The position numbers and the translations under genes are program-made. Source: Pyrrhosoma nymphula (taxonomy: Eukaryota; Arthropoda; Insecta; Odonata; Coenagrionidae). Taken from it: DNA of 64,000 nt. The notes beneath the pieces are model-generated. The model was not told the DNA's origin and did no database searches. It saw only the letters and a list, made by a program, of their open reading frames with translations. The stretch covers positions 2,586,501 to 2,650,500 of the forward strand of contig OY754336.1 in NCBI GenBank assembly GCA_963573305.1, written 5' to 3'. Position 1 is the first letter of the stretch; every line of letters starts with the position of its first letter. Positions 45,420-56,558 of this stretch are shown here, one piece after another.

Positions 45420-48400
45420 ATATTCTTAGCTTACTATTCTGTTTGGATTCCATCATCCGTGAAACCATCCATTTACAAGCCTTTTTTGTCATGCACACAA
45501 ATAACAACTTTACCGAGAATTGCAAATGGTTGAAGCAGGCTCCTTCTGTAATGCACTTATCATACTTGTATAACTTGCGTAGGACATTTTTTCATAATAT
45601 GCTGATGATATTTCTGTTGTGCATATTTTCCTCAAAACACTCTTCGAACACCCTGAACGCCTTTTTTCCTATTTTTTAAAATTCTTCTGAAGGATAGAGT
45701 AATCCCGAATGACCATCCCTTAAATTTGGAAATGTTTTATTGAGAATAAGTAATTGAGTTTTATCAGTTAAGGATCGCTTACCAACAAATATGTCCCTGC
45801 ATTTGAAACACCTGGATTTCTCCAAGAGCATCTTTACTTAATATCCTAGAAAATATGTTTCAGAACACTGCTCAGTCTCAGGCTCCTTTGCCGGGAGGCC
45901 AAAAACTTCATCTTCAGATGATGAACCTAAATAGTCATCTTCTGTGCATTAATTGAAATTCGTGATACAGAATTTGCCCCCACCATCATCTCCCACCTTA
46001 TCTTCGCCTTCTAACTGAGCCATAGAGTCCTCATCTATGGAGTAGCTTCCAGTTTGGGGTTTAATAAGTTTTGCAAAGTCACTTGCCTGTAGATAGCCCG
46101 GAAAGCTTTTACTGTTGGGTTCCTGTTAAACCCGCCTCTCTGTCGGATGACAGAGAAGAAATTTTCCAGTGGGTCTTGATTTAATCGACCTGTTAAAATT
46201 TATTTATTCCTTAAATCAGTAAGTAAACCAAGAACTGATGACATTGTCAAGACAACTCCGTCAAAGCAAGGGGGGCGACTGTTATTCACTTTTTTTAGTG
46301 TCTTAAATATTTTGATTCCTTCATTTATTATTTTTAAGATACATGTATTATTAATCGAGAGGCCACTTTTGTTTACATTAGCTGAATATAAACGTTTACT
46401 ATTAAGTGCATCGAATAAATTATTGACGGTTTCCAAAAAGTATGCAGTGGGAAGATCAGAAGATAAATGTAGTTCTCCAGTGGCATGACAGGTAATTATG
46501 GCTGCTGCTGTAGAGTAACTAAAAACCTGTGTTGCCAGCTTAACATACATTTCTTGGAAGGGATTTGGACATATATGTGCTTGGGTTACCTTACAAAAGG
46601 CTCTGGTGGTTGTGCTGGAGGTATCTCTTTCGTACACTTGACGAATATTTTCGAAAGAAAGTACTTTATCATTCAGAATAAAATCACTACTCATAAAATT
46701 GTTTCTGAGAGATTTAACTAGGCGAGGGATATCATACAAAACAAAAACCTTTTTATCGTCAACCTGTAAGAATGGCTTCTCAATTGACAAACACCAAGGT
46801 CGGCAATATTGTCTTCCTATTCACGCTCGCTTGATCACAGGTGAACGCTCTTGGTCTTAAGCCTATGGAATAAAGGCGCTGCAAAATCAAAATGAGAACC
46901 TTCTTGAGATCTCCGCTGTTAATTCCACGTTCAGAGATGAAGTATGCTGCAGGTATCTTCCATTGGGAATAGAAACCTCTCACCAAGAAAACTCCTGCGT
47001 ATTTTCCCAGTTTCCTCTTTCTTCCAAGGTGGCCCATATCTACAAAGCCCTCTATCAAATCCAAAGATGGCGAGTATTGTAAGTTTGACATTAGTGCCAT
47101 TTCATCAAATAATAGTACATAGTCTCGGCTATCATCTGGCAGTGTATTTATCTTAATTTGCAAACGTTTAAAAAATAGGTCATCGAAACCGGCTAAGCAC
47201 TTTGACGATCGATGAATCCAGTTCCGTACCGTCCGCACCGCAGGTAGGACTAATTTTTCCAAAAGAAAGCGATATGCTGCTGGTGATTTGAAATATAATG
47301 CAATGGATATCCCCGAATTCTTTCAAGACCAGGGGATTCTATGACAGTTGGAGATCTTATTGGTGTTAAAAATGAAATTTCAGTCATACCCACATTAATT
47401 GGACTAGTTGGAGTTGGTGTCCATGGCGCTCCATACTTTTTGCTATTTTCCCCGGAAAAAACATCATGTGATCGCGTTGGTGATATTCGGGGATTTAGTT
47501 TCAATTCAAAAGCTTCTGCAACTGTAGGGATTTCTTTTAACGGTGTTTTATCCGGAGTAGCCAGTCGAGGAACAGCATATTTCTGTAGGCGTCCACTCGG
47601 CAGTAAATCACATTTGGTAAAATGCAGTTCACATACTGATTTTAGAGTGAGTTCTTTTTCCGATAATCAAATAAATCAGGGTTCCCTGTTTAAAAAAATA
47701 ATAAATATTTTCAAAACGCCTTTTAAGATTAGATAATCTTCAAAGTTATTGAAGAAATAGTTAAATAGTTGAATTTAGGCAAGTCTGGTAATGTAATGCT
47801 GGGTTACTTTCATCAACTTAAAATGCCACCGTAGTTAGAAAAGTTACAAGCTTTTTCCAAATAAACTTACGGTGATAGTGCGCTTAGGGTCTCAGACATT
47901 ATTAACGTCCCCAGAATTATCTACACATATATAATTGGTCTTCCATTAAACATGAGGTAAAGGTGAGCTTTCGTCTCGCACTTGTTTTCGCGATTTTCAC
48001 CCACTTTAAACAGAGATATCAGAACCAATTTCACCTCACTTATTATGCAAGCTTTGCAAATTTTTTTAACCTTTTCAACACAACAATACATCAACTACTT
48101 TAGAAATGAGAAACTTTCAAACCTGAGAAGTGCGTTTTTTCCTCTCCGCCATATTGTGAAAAAATGACGTTTCCACTGTACGTAGCGCAGCGATCGAGCA
48201 GTTGGTTCTCTAGCATATACACACCTTTTCTACACAGTTTCTTCCCTCCTTCCACTCAAACTCGCCCTGCAACAGCCATTTACTACAATGCAATTCAATT
48301 CATTCCACCGCAGTAAACATGCACATTTCACTTCAAATGAAGGATTTACACTTCCTTTTCACTCACATTCATTCCACTGTACTAATAACATTTCACGTAT

Positions 48401-48632
48401 CACTTTAAATGGAGGATTTACACTTCCTAATTGAGCGTACACGATTGGCAAATCATGGCGACCATACACCACACACGCAAGTCAGAAAATGATTAATGCC
48501 AACTACTCTCAACAATTAACTTCCAACTGTTGACAGTTAATTTCCCCCTTCCACACTACCCGAGAGAACTCCGTCAACAATACTATTTCATTAGCCTCTA
48601 ACAAAAGCCCACTTACATTAACGTTGTGACCT

Positions 48633-49010
48633 GAGGGATTCTATTCTTAAAATAATACGCGAAATAACATTTTAGCCTTCTACCAATGCTCACCAATAAT
48701 CACCAATAAGCGTGAGGGATTCTATTCTTAAAATAATACGCGAAATATCATTTTAGCCTTCTACAAATTCCCACCTACAATCACTAATGAGCGTGAGGGA
48801 TTCTATTCCTAAAATCAATACGCAGAATAACATTTTAGCCTTCTACCAATGCTCACCAATAATCACCAATGAGATTGAGGGATTCTATTCTTAAAATAAT
48901 ACGCGAAATAACATTTTAGCCTTCAACCAATTCCCACCAATAATCACTAATGAGCGTGAGGGATTCTATTCTTAAAATAATACACAGAATAACATTTTGA
49001 AACTTCAACC
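48633..49010. repeat. 81-bp tandem array, about 4.7 copies
   Basis: Unit begins gagggattctattcttaaaa and ends near caatcaccaatgagcgt; starts at 48633, 48714, 48795, 48877 and 48958. Copies differ at a few positions each. Confidence 0.95.
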
Positions 49011-49194
49011 ATTCCCAGAAATTCCCATTTCCTCGTTATCGATCGCGCTAAAAATGCGTTTTCCGCTATTCAAACTCACGAAAATGAGTTTTTCACTTTT
49101 GATTATAACCAATTCGTGTTTAACTCCATTGGCCCGCAAACCTCTTTGTGGGGTGGGTTCAGGGCAAGTTACGGAAGGGGAAATCGTTTTCCGC

Positions 49195-49333
49195 TTTTCC
49201 AAATCACGGAAACTCAGTGAAAATCATCATTTTGAAACGTCTTCGACTCCCAGATATGCCCATTTCCAAATCACGAAAATGCCTTGAAAATCATCATTTT
49301 GAAACGTCCTCGACTCCCAGAAATGCCCATTTC
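49195..49333. repeat. 67-bp tandem duplication
   Basis: gaaaatcatcattttgaaac ... cgactcccag(a/t)atgcccat occurs twice, 67 bases apart, with few differences. Confidence 0.9.
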
Positions 49334-49734
49334 CACTTTACCATTTCCACAAGAAATGCGTTTTTCACTTTTGAAAATGGCGAAATCGGGCCCGCGTACC
49401 GTCCCACCCTAGCACCCCTGTATCACTCCATAGGCCCGTAAGCTTGTTGGGGGGGTGGGGTAAAGGCATATTGTAGAGGTGAAATTAGTGTTATCCCTCT
49501 AACGGTTGTTCGTAAAAACCTCCAAATTTGGCGTCGAAAACGGACGAAAAAATCGAAAAATTGGTCATTTTCAAACGTCTATATCTCAAAAACTACTAGT
49601 CACACCGGTATGATTATTACATTTTTACAAATCCGCATTCTTCCTCTACTCCCAGGTATCACATTCAATTTCGTCAGTTTCCTACGTTTTTCAAAAAAAA
49701 ATTTGAAAGTGCGAGACGAAAGCTCACCTTTACC

Positions 49735-50932
49735 AACAGTCGCCTAAAACTTTTTTAATTACCGTATTCAGCTCTCGAATTTACAGCTACTAAAATCAGT
49801 TTACATATTCTCTATGGAAAAGAATATATTTATTTATCATTTTCCAACCAGCCAAAAAACAGCTGTTGGGGGCCGATTAAGGAAATGGAGTAACAACCAC
49901 AAATGGAATGCTAATACATCGAATATATGAACTTTGGAATATTTAATACCTGCCAATTTAGGTAGTTGGTCTCAAATCAAGGAGTAGTACGGGAATTTTT
50001 CAAACAAGAATTCAAAATAAGCATATATTTAAAAACATTACAAGGAAACAGATGAACCAGAAATACTATTGATTTTTAGAAATCCAATAAAGTTTATTAT
50101 ATTAAATTAATACATATTTATATTGCTCCACTATGTTCCGTGACAAAAATTTAAATTAAAGTCAAATAATATTTACCTTTTAGTATTATATTACTTCCCT
50201 AAAGTCAAGAATTTATTTTATTTATAATCTTGATGCATTACATCGCGATACATTACCACGTGAATAATTATTCCGCCCATTCCTTACATTTTAACGCCTA
50301 ATGACTAGCGGTAAATATCGTCTTGATGTAGTTAATCAATTTCTCGAAAATATTTTTGTAAACCTGTTTAGTGATTTACTAGAGACAAATGGCAGAAATT
50401 AAAACTTTAATTTCAGGACATCATGCGCACATCTTTTGAATTTTTGAATACCTACTTATTTCAAACTTCTTTAACAACGGTTTTTCATCTGCATCCATGA
50501 GATGCATTATACCATCTTAAAGGAAAACATTGAACAATCTTCATTTGCAAATTAAATTGTGTAACGACTACATATTGCCATTCCGAGTTAGTATTTATAC
50601 AAGGAACTGGGCAAAAGACAGTATTAAATAAATGGTCAACCTTGAAAAGTAAATTGGAATAAAAACTACTTAACTCATTCAAACATGCGATACGTTGTTC
50701 CATAGAATTTATGACGAATAAAAGTTTGGTATTAATATGACTTGCAAAGAGGAATTTACTGTCCTAATACCACAGAAAATTTAGAAAGAATATTATAGTA
50801 TACTTAGAAGTATTTGAATGACGCTTTATGTCTACTCGTGCTGTCGATCACTAACCCCATAACTTTCGTCAAAACGGACACAAATAATCAATGCTTTAAA
50901 GCGTGAAAAAATAACACTTATGACCATAGAAA
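49735..50932. other. Rest of the P-like relic's intron or flanking DNA
   Basis: AT-rich, no coding match (small reverse frames such as 50703-50485 are unassigned). Confidence 0.4.
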
Positions 50933-51151
50933 TTATAATGTAATTATATTATAACACAAGGACAATGTTTTTGGTGATTTAGGAAGATCATATTTTGATC
51001 GTGATTCCACGCAACTGGAAATAATTCCACAATTCCGTACACATCTTGAACGTAAGTCGTCATTTCCCGGAGGAAACCGGTAAAATCTAATCCCAGGGGA
51101 TTTCCCACGCGTAGACGTACATTTACCATAAAAGCATTTATTTCCAGTCAT

Positions 51152-53047
51152 CTCGGTTCCAATGCTCCTACCAGAATGTCAGTAAAAGATATAATTTTTT
51201 AATATTCGTTATTTAGCAGCAGCAGTAAACACCAAACACGCATTTCAAGCCAAACTGCTAGTAAATAAGTTCGTCGGCTTGAAAAATGTCTGGCATTGTT
51301 GTACGAGGCATGCTCAAAAATAACATTAGCATCCGCACGTAAACATTTTCGCATATCCCCGAAAAATCATGATATTATCAGTAATGAGACATTGCTTACT
51401 ATTTCTGCACGCTTTTTGATATTCCTTTGTTATGTTGGCCACCTGTTGCCACAAGTTCTGTGTTCTTTCACTTCCGATTCGTATTCACACTCAAAGAAAT
51501 AAAACGCTGAAAGAAACTACTCTCTGAGTCAACTGTTTACCGATGAATCATGTCAACGACAAAACAGTTGATACTCGTGAAAAGCACACAGCCAGGCATC
51601 GTCAATGCACCTCTGTGTATTGATGCAAACTCACGGAGTGCCAGCAGCGCCTCCAAGCGTTCTCTTCTATAAGCCTTAATTCTTCCTCCTCGAGGGTAAT
51701 GCTACCTGAGAAATTCTTCCAAAAGCTCTCAAAAATTGATATCCAGTTTCTATCATTGCGTTGCCACTCTATATATACTTACTATATGGTAGAGCCAAAA
51801 ACGATGGTATTGTGTTCGTGAAGGCTTTCGAGGCGATAGCCTTATACTGTGGGGTAAAAATGGTCATATTGACCTCAGAAAAACACTTCAAGTAAGACTT
51901 TCTGACGTAAGGATGGACAATATCTACATCTGCATGCAGTTGAAGATTTAGGATCGAAGGTAACAAATTCACGTCTCAGAGAAAGTCATTTTTCTCGCGT
52001 TTAGCCTAATTTTTCATGATCAGTCACTAAAAGTCTCTTTCATGGATACATCTCTTTATCTTTAAAAGTTTTTGGCCGTTTTCTTACTGCAACTCGGGGT
52101 TGAATTATCTACGGAAGGAAATGTTTTTATAAATGACCGATCATGTTTTTCGTTCAACAGTGGTGAATATCAATACTGTTTGTTTTTGGCCGTTTTTTGG
52201 AATTTTTAAAAATTACTAGCTCTTCATGGAAGAGTATGCTACTGACTTATCTGTGTTCGAGATATTTTATCAATAAATACTCTTTCTTTTCTTTTGGTTT
52301 CCTGACTGTCTTTTAAACTATTTCATGAAACGATAGGACAAGCTTAAATGCTGTTATAAAAAATCTCAATAAATATTTATGAGCCCTCATCAATTCCTGA
52401 GCTACACGTTTGTTATAGATATGGGGGTTTATTGTGTAGCCATGTGATTTCATTCGAAACAGAATCCTCAGCTCTAAAGCGTTTCGATTGGAATCGGCCA
52501 CAATTCCGTCACGCGATTTTATAACTCATTCCGATTCCTTTCCTTGAGCCACATTCAATTCTTACGAAATTCCATGAGACACGTCCAATATGCACTCATG
52601 TCAGTATAAGCTTTCCACATGCGCCAATGTATTTTTTGGCTAAATTAAAAAATAATTTTATAATTTTTACTGATTAAGAAGATTATAGAAATACTACTGA
52701 AGTTTCTCTTTCTATTTAGATGTTATAACTCATTCTGATTCCTGTCGTTGAACCACATTCAATTCCTAAGAAACTCCATACGTCCAATTTACACTCAGCG
52801 TAAGGTTTGCGCATGCGCTAATGAATATTTTGCCGAAATTAAAAAAAAAACAATTTTATATTTTTTCTGCTTGAGAACATTTTAGATACACTACTGAAGT
52901 TTCATTGAAATGCCTATATACCAACATTTTCTCCGTGTTATTGTCAAAGTTTTACTCGATGTTTTACTATTGGCTGTAAATGTGCCATTGATTGAAACCT
53001 ATATACAAAACCTACGCATTTTTATCAATACTTACATTTTGTATAAA

Positions 53048-53083
<36 letters not shown>
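51152..53083. other. Intergenic with a tandem duplication and (TA)n
   Basis: No gene. Contains the duplication at 52519-52910 and a (TA)n microsatellite at about 53047-53084 that borders the Penelope-like element. Confidence 0.45.
52519..52910. repeat. Diverged tandem duplication, about 203-bp unit
   Basis: ttataactcattccgattcc ... cacattcaattc ... catgcgc(c/t)aatg ... ctactgaagttt occurs twice, starting about 52519 and 52722. Confidence 0.85.
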
Positions 53084-53094
<11 letters not shown>

Positions 53095-53684
53095 AACTTT
53101 GCCACAGGGGGGCGGAAATAAATATAGAAACACAAAAAGAAGAACACTCACACACTATACGTTCTGATATTTCGACAGCCGAAAAGCTGCCTTTCTCACA
53201 GAAGGAAGGATACAGAATGATGGATAGGCATGGGACAAGGGGTAGAGTGAGGTAGGAGGAGAGGGAGGAGAAAGGGGTAAGAAAGGGGAGAAGAGGGGGG
53301 CGGGAGGGGGTCAGAAGAGGAGAGCGGGGTGAGGGGGGGGAGAAGAGGGGAAGAGGCGGGAGAGGGTCGGAGAAGGAAGGGATGTGGGAGGGAGGAAAGG
53401 GGAGGGGCGGGAGGGGATAAAAGGAGGAGAAAGGGGAGAGGAGAAGGGGCGGTAGGGGTCAGTGAGCCCGATTTAATCCGGGGGGATTATAGGCAGAATA
53501 AAGCCAGATACAAGACAATTCTAATGTACGTAATTGAAGGGGAGAGGCAGAGGGAGGGAGGGAAGACAATATGCCTGCTCGGAAACATTTGTCAAAACTG
53601 ACATTGTGGGAGGAAGCATGGACCGGGACGGGGAAGGAGGCATTGGGCGAGGACGGCTTACAACTGGCTCGGTGGCCGGTCAAT
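53084..53684 (-). repeat. Downstream pseudo-LTR of the Penelope-like element
   Basis: Direct copy of 56559-57161; includes the end of the ORF (53684-53459) and the G-rich 3' tail to 53084. Confidence 0.9.
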
Positions 53685-55621
53685 CTAACACTTAAGGCGT
53701 TAGTGGTGAGACCAATGTAATAGGAATCGCAAAGGTTGCAAAGGAGGATGTACACAATGTTGTGGGAAGTGCATGACCGAGAGGGGACGGAAGGAAGTGG
53801 GTGGGAGAGGAATTTAGCGGGGAGGGGGTCGGTAATAAGAATAGGGCACGTTTTGCATCTCGCGCGATGGCAGGGGTTGGGTGGGGTTTTAGAGCTAATA
53901 TAGGGTTTAGTCAGCGGTTTGGTGGTTTTTAGGATGCTGGATAGGTTAGGGGGACGCCTGAAGGTGAGAGAGGGACATTTGGGGAATGTGTTTTTGGTGG
54001 TGAGATTATCAGAGAGGAGTGGGAAAAGGTTTTTAATGATTTTTTTGAGGGCATGGACGCCTGGGAAGTAGGTGGTACAGAGGGAGAGGTTGTAATTCTC
54101 CTTATTTTGGGTTGGTTTAGGAGGAAAGGGTTTTTTGAGAATTCGTTTATTGAGAAGAGTCTCAGGATATCCTCGTCGGAGAAGGGATTCGTGCAAAGAG
54201 GAAAGGAATTTATCAAGGGAATCGGGGTTATTACATATGCGAAAACTTCGTGTAGAAAGAGAGTAGGGGAGGGATCTTTTAGTATGGGAGGGATGGCAGC
54301 TGTTATAGTGAAGATATTGCTGCTTATTGGTGGGTTTGATGTGGACTGAGGTGTTGAAATGGTGGTTGGAGAGAGTGATATCTACATCAAGGAAGGTGAC
54401 ATGGAAAGAAGAGAAATGAGAGGTGAAGGAGACAGAAGAGAAATCGTTGAGAGCGGAAATAAATGAATTAAAAGAATCGACGTCATGGGGCCAGAGAAGG
54501 AAAATGTCGTCGATGTATCGAAGCCAGAGTAAGGGTTTCAGGGGTTGTGAGGATAGGAAGGACTCTTCGACACGGCCGAGGAAAAGGTTGGCATAGGAAG
54601 GGCTGAATCTACTGCCCATGGCGCAGCCTTTGGTTTGAAGGTAGAAGCGGTCATTAAAGGAGAAGGAGTTATGAGTCAAGATGAAGTGGGACAGGTCAAT
54701 AAGGAAATCGGAGCTAGGGTTATGAGGAGTAGGGCGAGTATCAAGAAAATGCTTAACGGCGGATAAGCCTTCGGCGTGGGGGATGGAGGTATAGAGGGAG
54801 GTGACATCAATGGTGGCCATGATAATGTCGGAATCATTGGGGAGGGGGGTGGAGAGGAGGCGATCCAGGAAATGGTAGGTATCTTTGATGTAGGAAGGCA
54901 GGGAATGGACTAGAGGCTGAAGGTAATGGTCGACGAAAGCGGAGATGCGTTCAGTAGGGGAGTGGCAAGAGGAAACTATTGGCCGGCCAGGGTTGTTGGG
55001 CTTGTGTATCTTCGGAAGGATATAGAAATGGGGAGTGCGGGGATGAGCGGGAGAAAGTAGAGAAATATCGTTGCTAGTGAGACCTTCCTTGGGACCTTTG
55101 TCTTTAAGGAAAGAGATAATCTCCTCGTGGAATTTTGGGTTTGGGTCGTGAGAAACGGGAGCGTAGGAAGAGGGATCCGAGAGTTGTCTGAGGGCTTCGT
55201 TGATGTAGTCTGAAGAGTTAAGTACTACCACAGTAGAGCCTTTGTCAGAAGGTGTGATGACTATGTTGGGATTGTGAGAAAGGTCTTTTAAGGCTTTGAT
55301 TTCCGACGAGGATAGGTTGGATGCGGGCTTTAAGGAAGTGAGAAAGAATGGATCAGCAATTTTGGAGAGAAGGAGGTTCGTGAAAACTTCTAAGGGATGA
55401 TTGGAAAGCAAAGGTTTGGGTTCATTTGAAGAGGGCGGTTTGAAAATGGTCAGGGCAGGATGTACAGAATTTTGAGAAGAAGTATCGGGAAGTGGCAGTT
55501 GGGAGCGCTGGGATTCCCAAAAGAATTTCCATTTTAATTTTCGGCAAAAATTGAGGGTGTCTGTGAGAAGTTTGACAGGATTAACCTTAGGTGTCGGCGA
55601 AAACGAAAGACCTTTGCTCAA
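53459..55621 (-). CDS. PLE reverse transcriptase with GIY-YIG endonuclease
   Basis: 720 uninterrupted codons. RT domain, approximate residues 130-420: IVITPSDKGSTVVV, FYILPKIHKPNNPGRPIVSS, motif A ATIDVTSLYTSIPH (Asp), motif B KGCAMGSRFSPSYANLF, motif C RYIDDIFLLW (catalytic Asp-Asp), LDVDITL. C-terminal GIY-YIG nuclease, residues about 605-705: NIVYILLC (GIY part), CDSYYIGLT (YIG part), LSVRLTGHR (Arg), TLELSCIWLY (Glu), PGLN (Asn). All catalytic positions are present. The listed start is a TTG. The frame is open further upstream and reads EVINLSSSSLTPSEISVLSK, typical PLE sequence, so translation probably begins earlier or by frameshift from the upstream ORF. It copies RNA at a chromosomal nick made by its own nuclease (family knowledge). 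Confidence 0.93.
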   Translation of the reverse strand: MSKGLSFSPTPKVNPVKLLTDTLNFCRKLKWKFFWESQRSQLPLPDTSSQNSVHPALTIFKPPSSNEPKPLLSNHPLEVFTNLLLSKIADPFFLTSLKPASNLSSSEIKALKDLSHNPNIVITPSDKGSTVVVLNSSDYINEALRQLSDPSSYAPVSHDPNPKFHEEIISFLKDKGPKEGLTSNDISLLSPAHPRTPHFYILPKIHKPNNPGRPIVSSCHSPTERISAFVDHYLQPLVHSLPSYIKDTYHFLDRLLSTPLPNDSDIIMATIDVTSLYTSIPHAEGLSAVKHFLDTRPTPHNPSSDFLIDLSHFILTHNSFSFNDRFYLQTKGCAMGSRFSPSYANLFLGRVEESFLSSQPLKPLLWLRYIDDIFLLWPHDVDSFNSFISALNDFSSVSFTSHFSSFHVTFLDVDITLSNHHFNTSVHIKPTNKQQYLHYNSCHPSHTKRSLPYSLSTRSFRICNNPDSLDKFLSSLHESLLRRGYPETLLNKRILKKPFPPKPTQNKENYNLSLCTTYFPGVHALKKIIKNLFPLLSDNLTTKNTFPKCPSLTFRRPPNLSSILKTTKPLTKPYISSKTPPNPCHRARCKTCPILITDPLPAKFLSHPLPSVPSRSCTSHNIVYILLCNLCDSYYIGLTTNALSVRLTGHRASCKPSSPNASFPVPVHASSHNVSFDKCFRAGILSSLPPSASPLQLRTLELSCIWLYSAYNPPGLNRAH

Positions 55622-55662
55622 AACAGAGATTTCGGAAGGGGTAAGGGAAGAAGAAGAGAGGT

Positions 55663-56301
55663 TTATGACTTCTTGTTTTGTGGGATCGTAGGCGTCTTCG
55701 GCGGGGTGGGAGGGGGGGTTTGAGGGTCTTTGGAAGAAGGTACGCGCTGTGGGAAAAACCGGGAGGTGGGAGGGGGTGGACGGGCGAGTTGAAAAATGCC
55801 TGCTAGGTCGGGCTTTGAGGAATATAATGGCGGGTTAGGTGGGGTTGGGGCCGCAATGTTTAGCGGCAAGGAGAGTCCATGATGAAGGTAGGAAATATAC
55901 AAGGAAGACAGTTTTTTGAAAGCTTTTTGGCGTCTAAAATTAAGGGAGAGTAAAGAAGAGGTAAGAAGTCTCTGGATTGTGGACAGTAATTCCGAATTGT
56001 ATAGGCTGATGATATGGATGAGGGATTGAATGTTGGAATGGTACTGGGACACAAGAGATTTGTATTGGGCGAGAACTAAAAGACATAGATTGTACGAGAT
56101 TTGATACGAGTGAGCATGAAAAAACGGGTGAATAGAAGGAGGCATGCCTGAAGTGGGAATTTTGATGATTAAGCCGTTCGGAATTATGCCCAGGGAAAGA
56201 CAGGAGGACAAAAATTCTACATGGCAAGTGTATTGAGCTAATTTAAAGGAATATTTTTTAAAATTGATAAGCCAGATTTTGGTGAGATTAGGAGCGGGCA
56301 T
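55663..56301 (-). CDS. PLE upstream ORF (ORF1-like)
   Basis: 212 codons with a start near KIWLINFKKYSFKL, a hydrophobic/helix-rich middle (LIHIISLYNSELLSTIQRLL) and a Pro-rich end (PPPPTSRFFPQR, TPPPTPPKTPTIPQ). No known enzymatic motif. The RT frame is open through at least the last ~45 codons of this ORF in another phase, so the two overlap. This suggests either a single original ORF split by one indel or translation by frameshifting. Confidence 0.65.
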   Translation of the reverse strand: MPAPNLTKIWLINFKKYSFKLAQYTCHVEFLSSCLSLGIIPNGLIIKIPTSGMPPSIHPFFHAHSYQISYNLCLLVLAQYKSLVSQYHSNIQSLIHIISLYNSELLSTIQRLLTSSLLSLNFRRQKAFKKLSSLYISYLHHGLSLPLNIAAPTPPNPPLYSSKPDLAGIFQLARPPPPTSRFFPQRVPSSKDPQTPPPTPPKTPTIPQNKKS

Positions 56302-56558
56302 GTTAAGGATATAAAGGATAATGGATAGAGGAAGAGAGCAAGGGAGGGAGTGGAAAGGAGAAAAATTACAAAGGAGTGGAACAGTGGTGAAAGGAGTGAT
56401 AGGACAGTGAGAAAGATTACTACAGCTTACGGCTCAGCAACTGGAGAAGCAGCACGCTGGAACTGAAGAGGCCGCTCGTGGACAGAAGAACACACAGAGA
56501 GATGGTTGCATAGCGCAACAATAAACGAGTTCGTGGAAAATCACACACGCGATAATTT

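Larger units (their letters stand above)
47956..49734. mobile_element. 1.8-kb segment bounded by perfect 28-bp inverted repeats
   Basis: ggtaaaggtgagctttcgtc... (47956-47983) is exactly inverted at 49707-49734. The segment lies between the two THAP-coding parts of the P-like relic. It contains the 81-bp array and a 67-bp duplication and has no recognised ORF. Flanks (aaacatga / aacagtcg) do not form a convincing target duplication. It could be a nonautonomous DNA transposon. Confidence 0.7.
45420..51151 (-). pseudogene. P-element/THAP9-like transposase relic
   Basis: Read right to left. The THAP zinc-finger start is at 51151-51020 (MTGNKCFYGKC, GIRFYRFPPG, CVRNCG; the usual Trp is Cys). Its end is at about 47660-47580 (KSVCELHF with the Cys-Cys-His half, LQKYAVPRL), so about 3.3 kb of intron or insertion splits the domain. 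Then a linker to 47250 and the transposase core 47262-46060: LVLPAVRTVRNWIHR, YVLLFDEMALMSN (first Asp), AFTCDQASVN (second Asp), YDIPRLVKSLRNNF in the GTP-binding insertion, and GRLNQDPLENFFSVIRQRGG (catalytic Glu). Defects: frameshifts near 47255 and 46785 and an in-frame TAA at about 46200. A Cys-rich tail (CFKCRDIF) follows to about 45420. The element's own ends were not found. Confidence 0.87.

Noticed and set aside
48633..49010. Regularly spaced repeats considered as a CRISPR array
   Set aside because: The whole 81-bp unit is repeated with no variable spacers, in eukaryotic DNA: a tandem satellite, not CRISPR.
47956..49734. 28-bp inverted repeats as the ends of the P-like element
   Set aside because: They lie between the THAP halves and inside the relic; the coding region extends beyond both repeats.
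53329..53601. Gly/Arg/Glu-rich open frames in the G-rich PLE tail
   Set aside because: Low-complexity translation of the 3' non-coding tail, duplicated only because the pseudo-LTR is duplicated.
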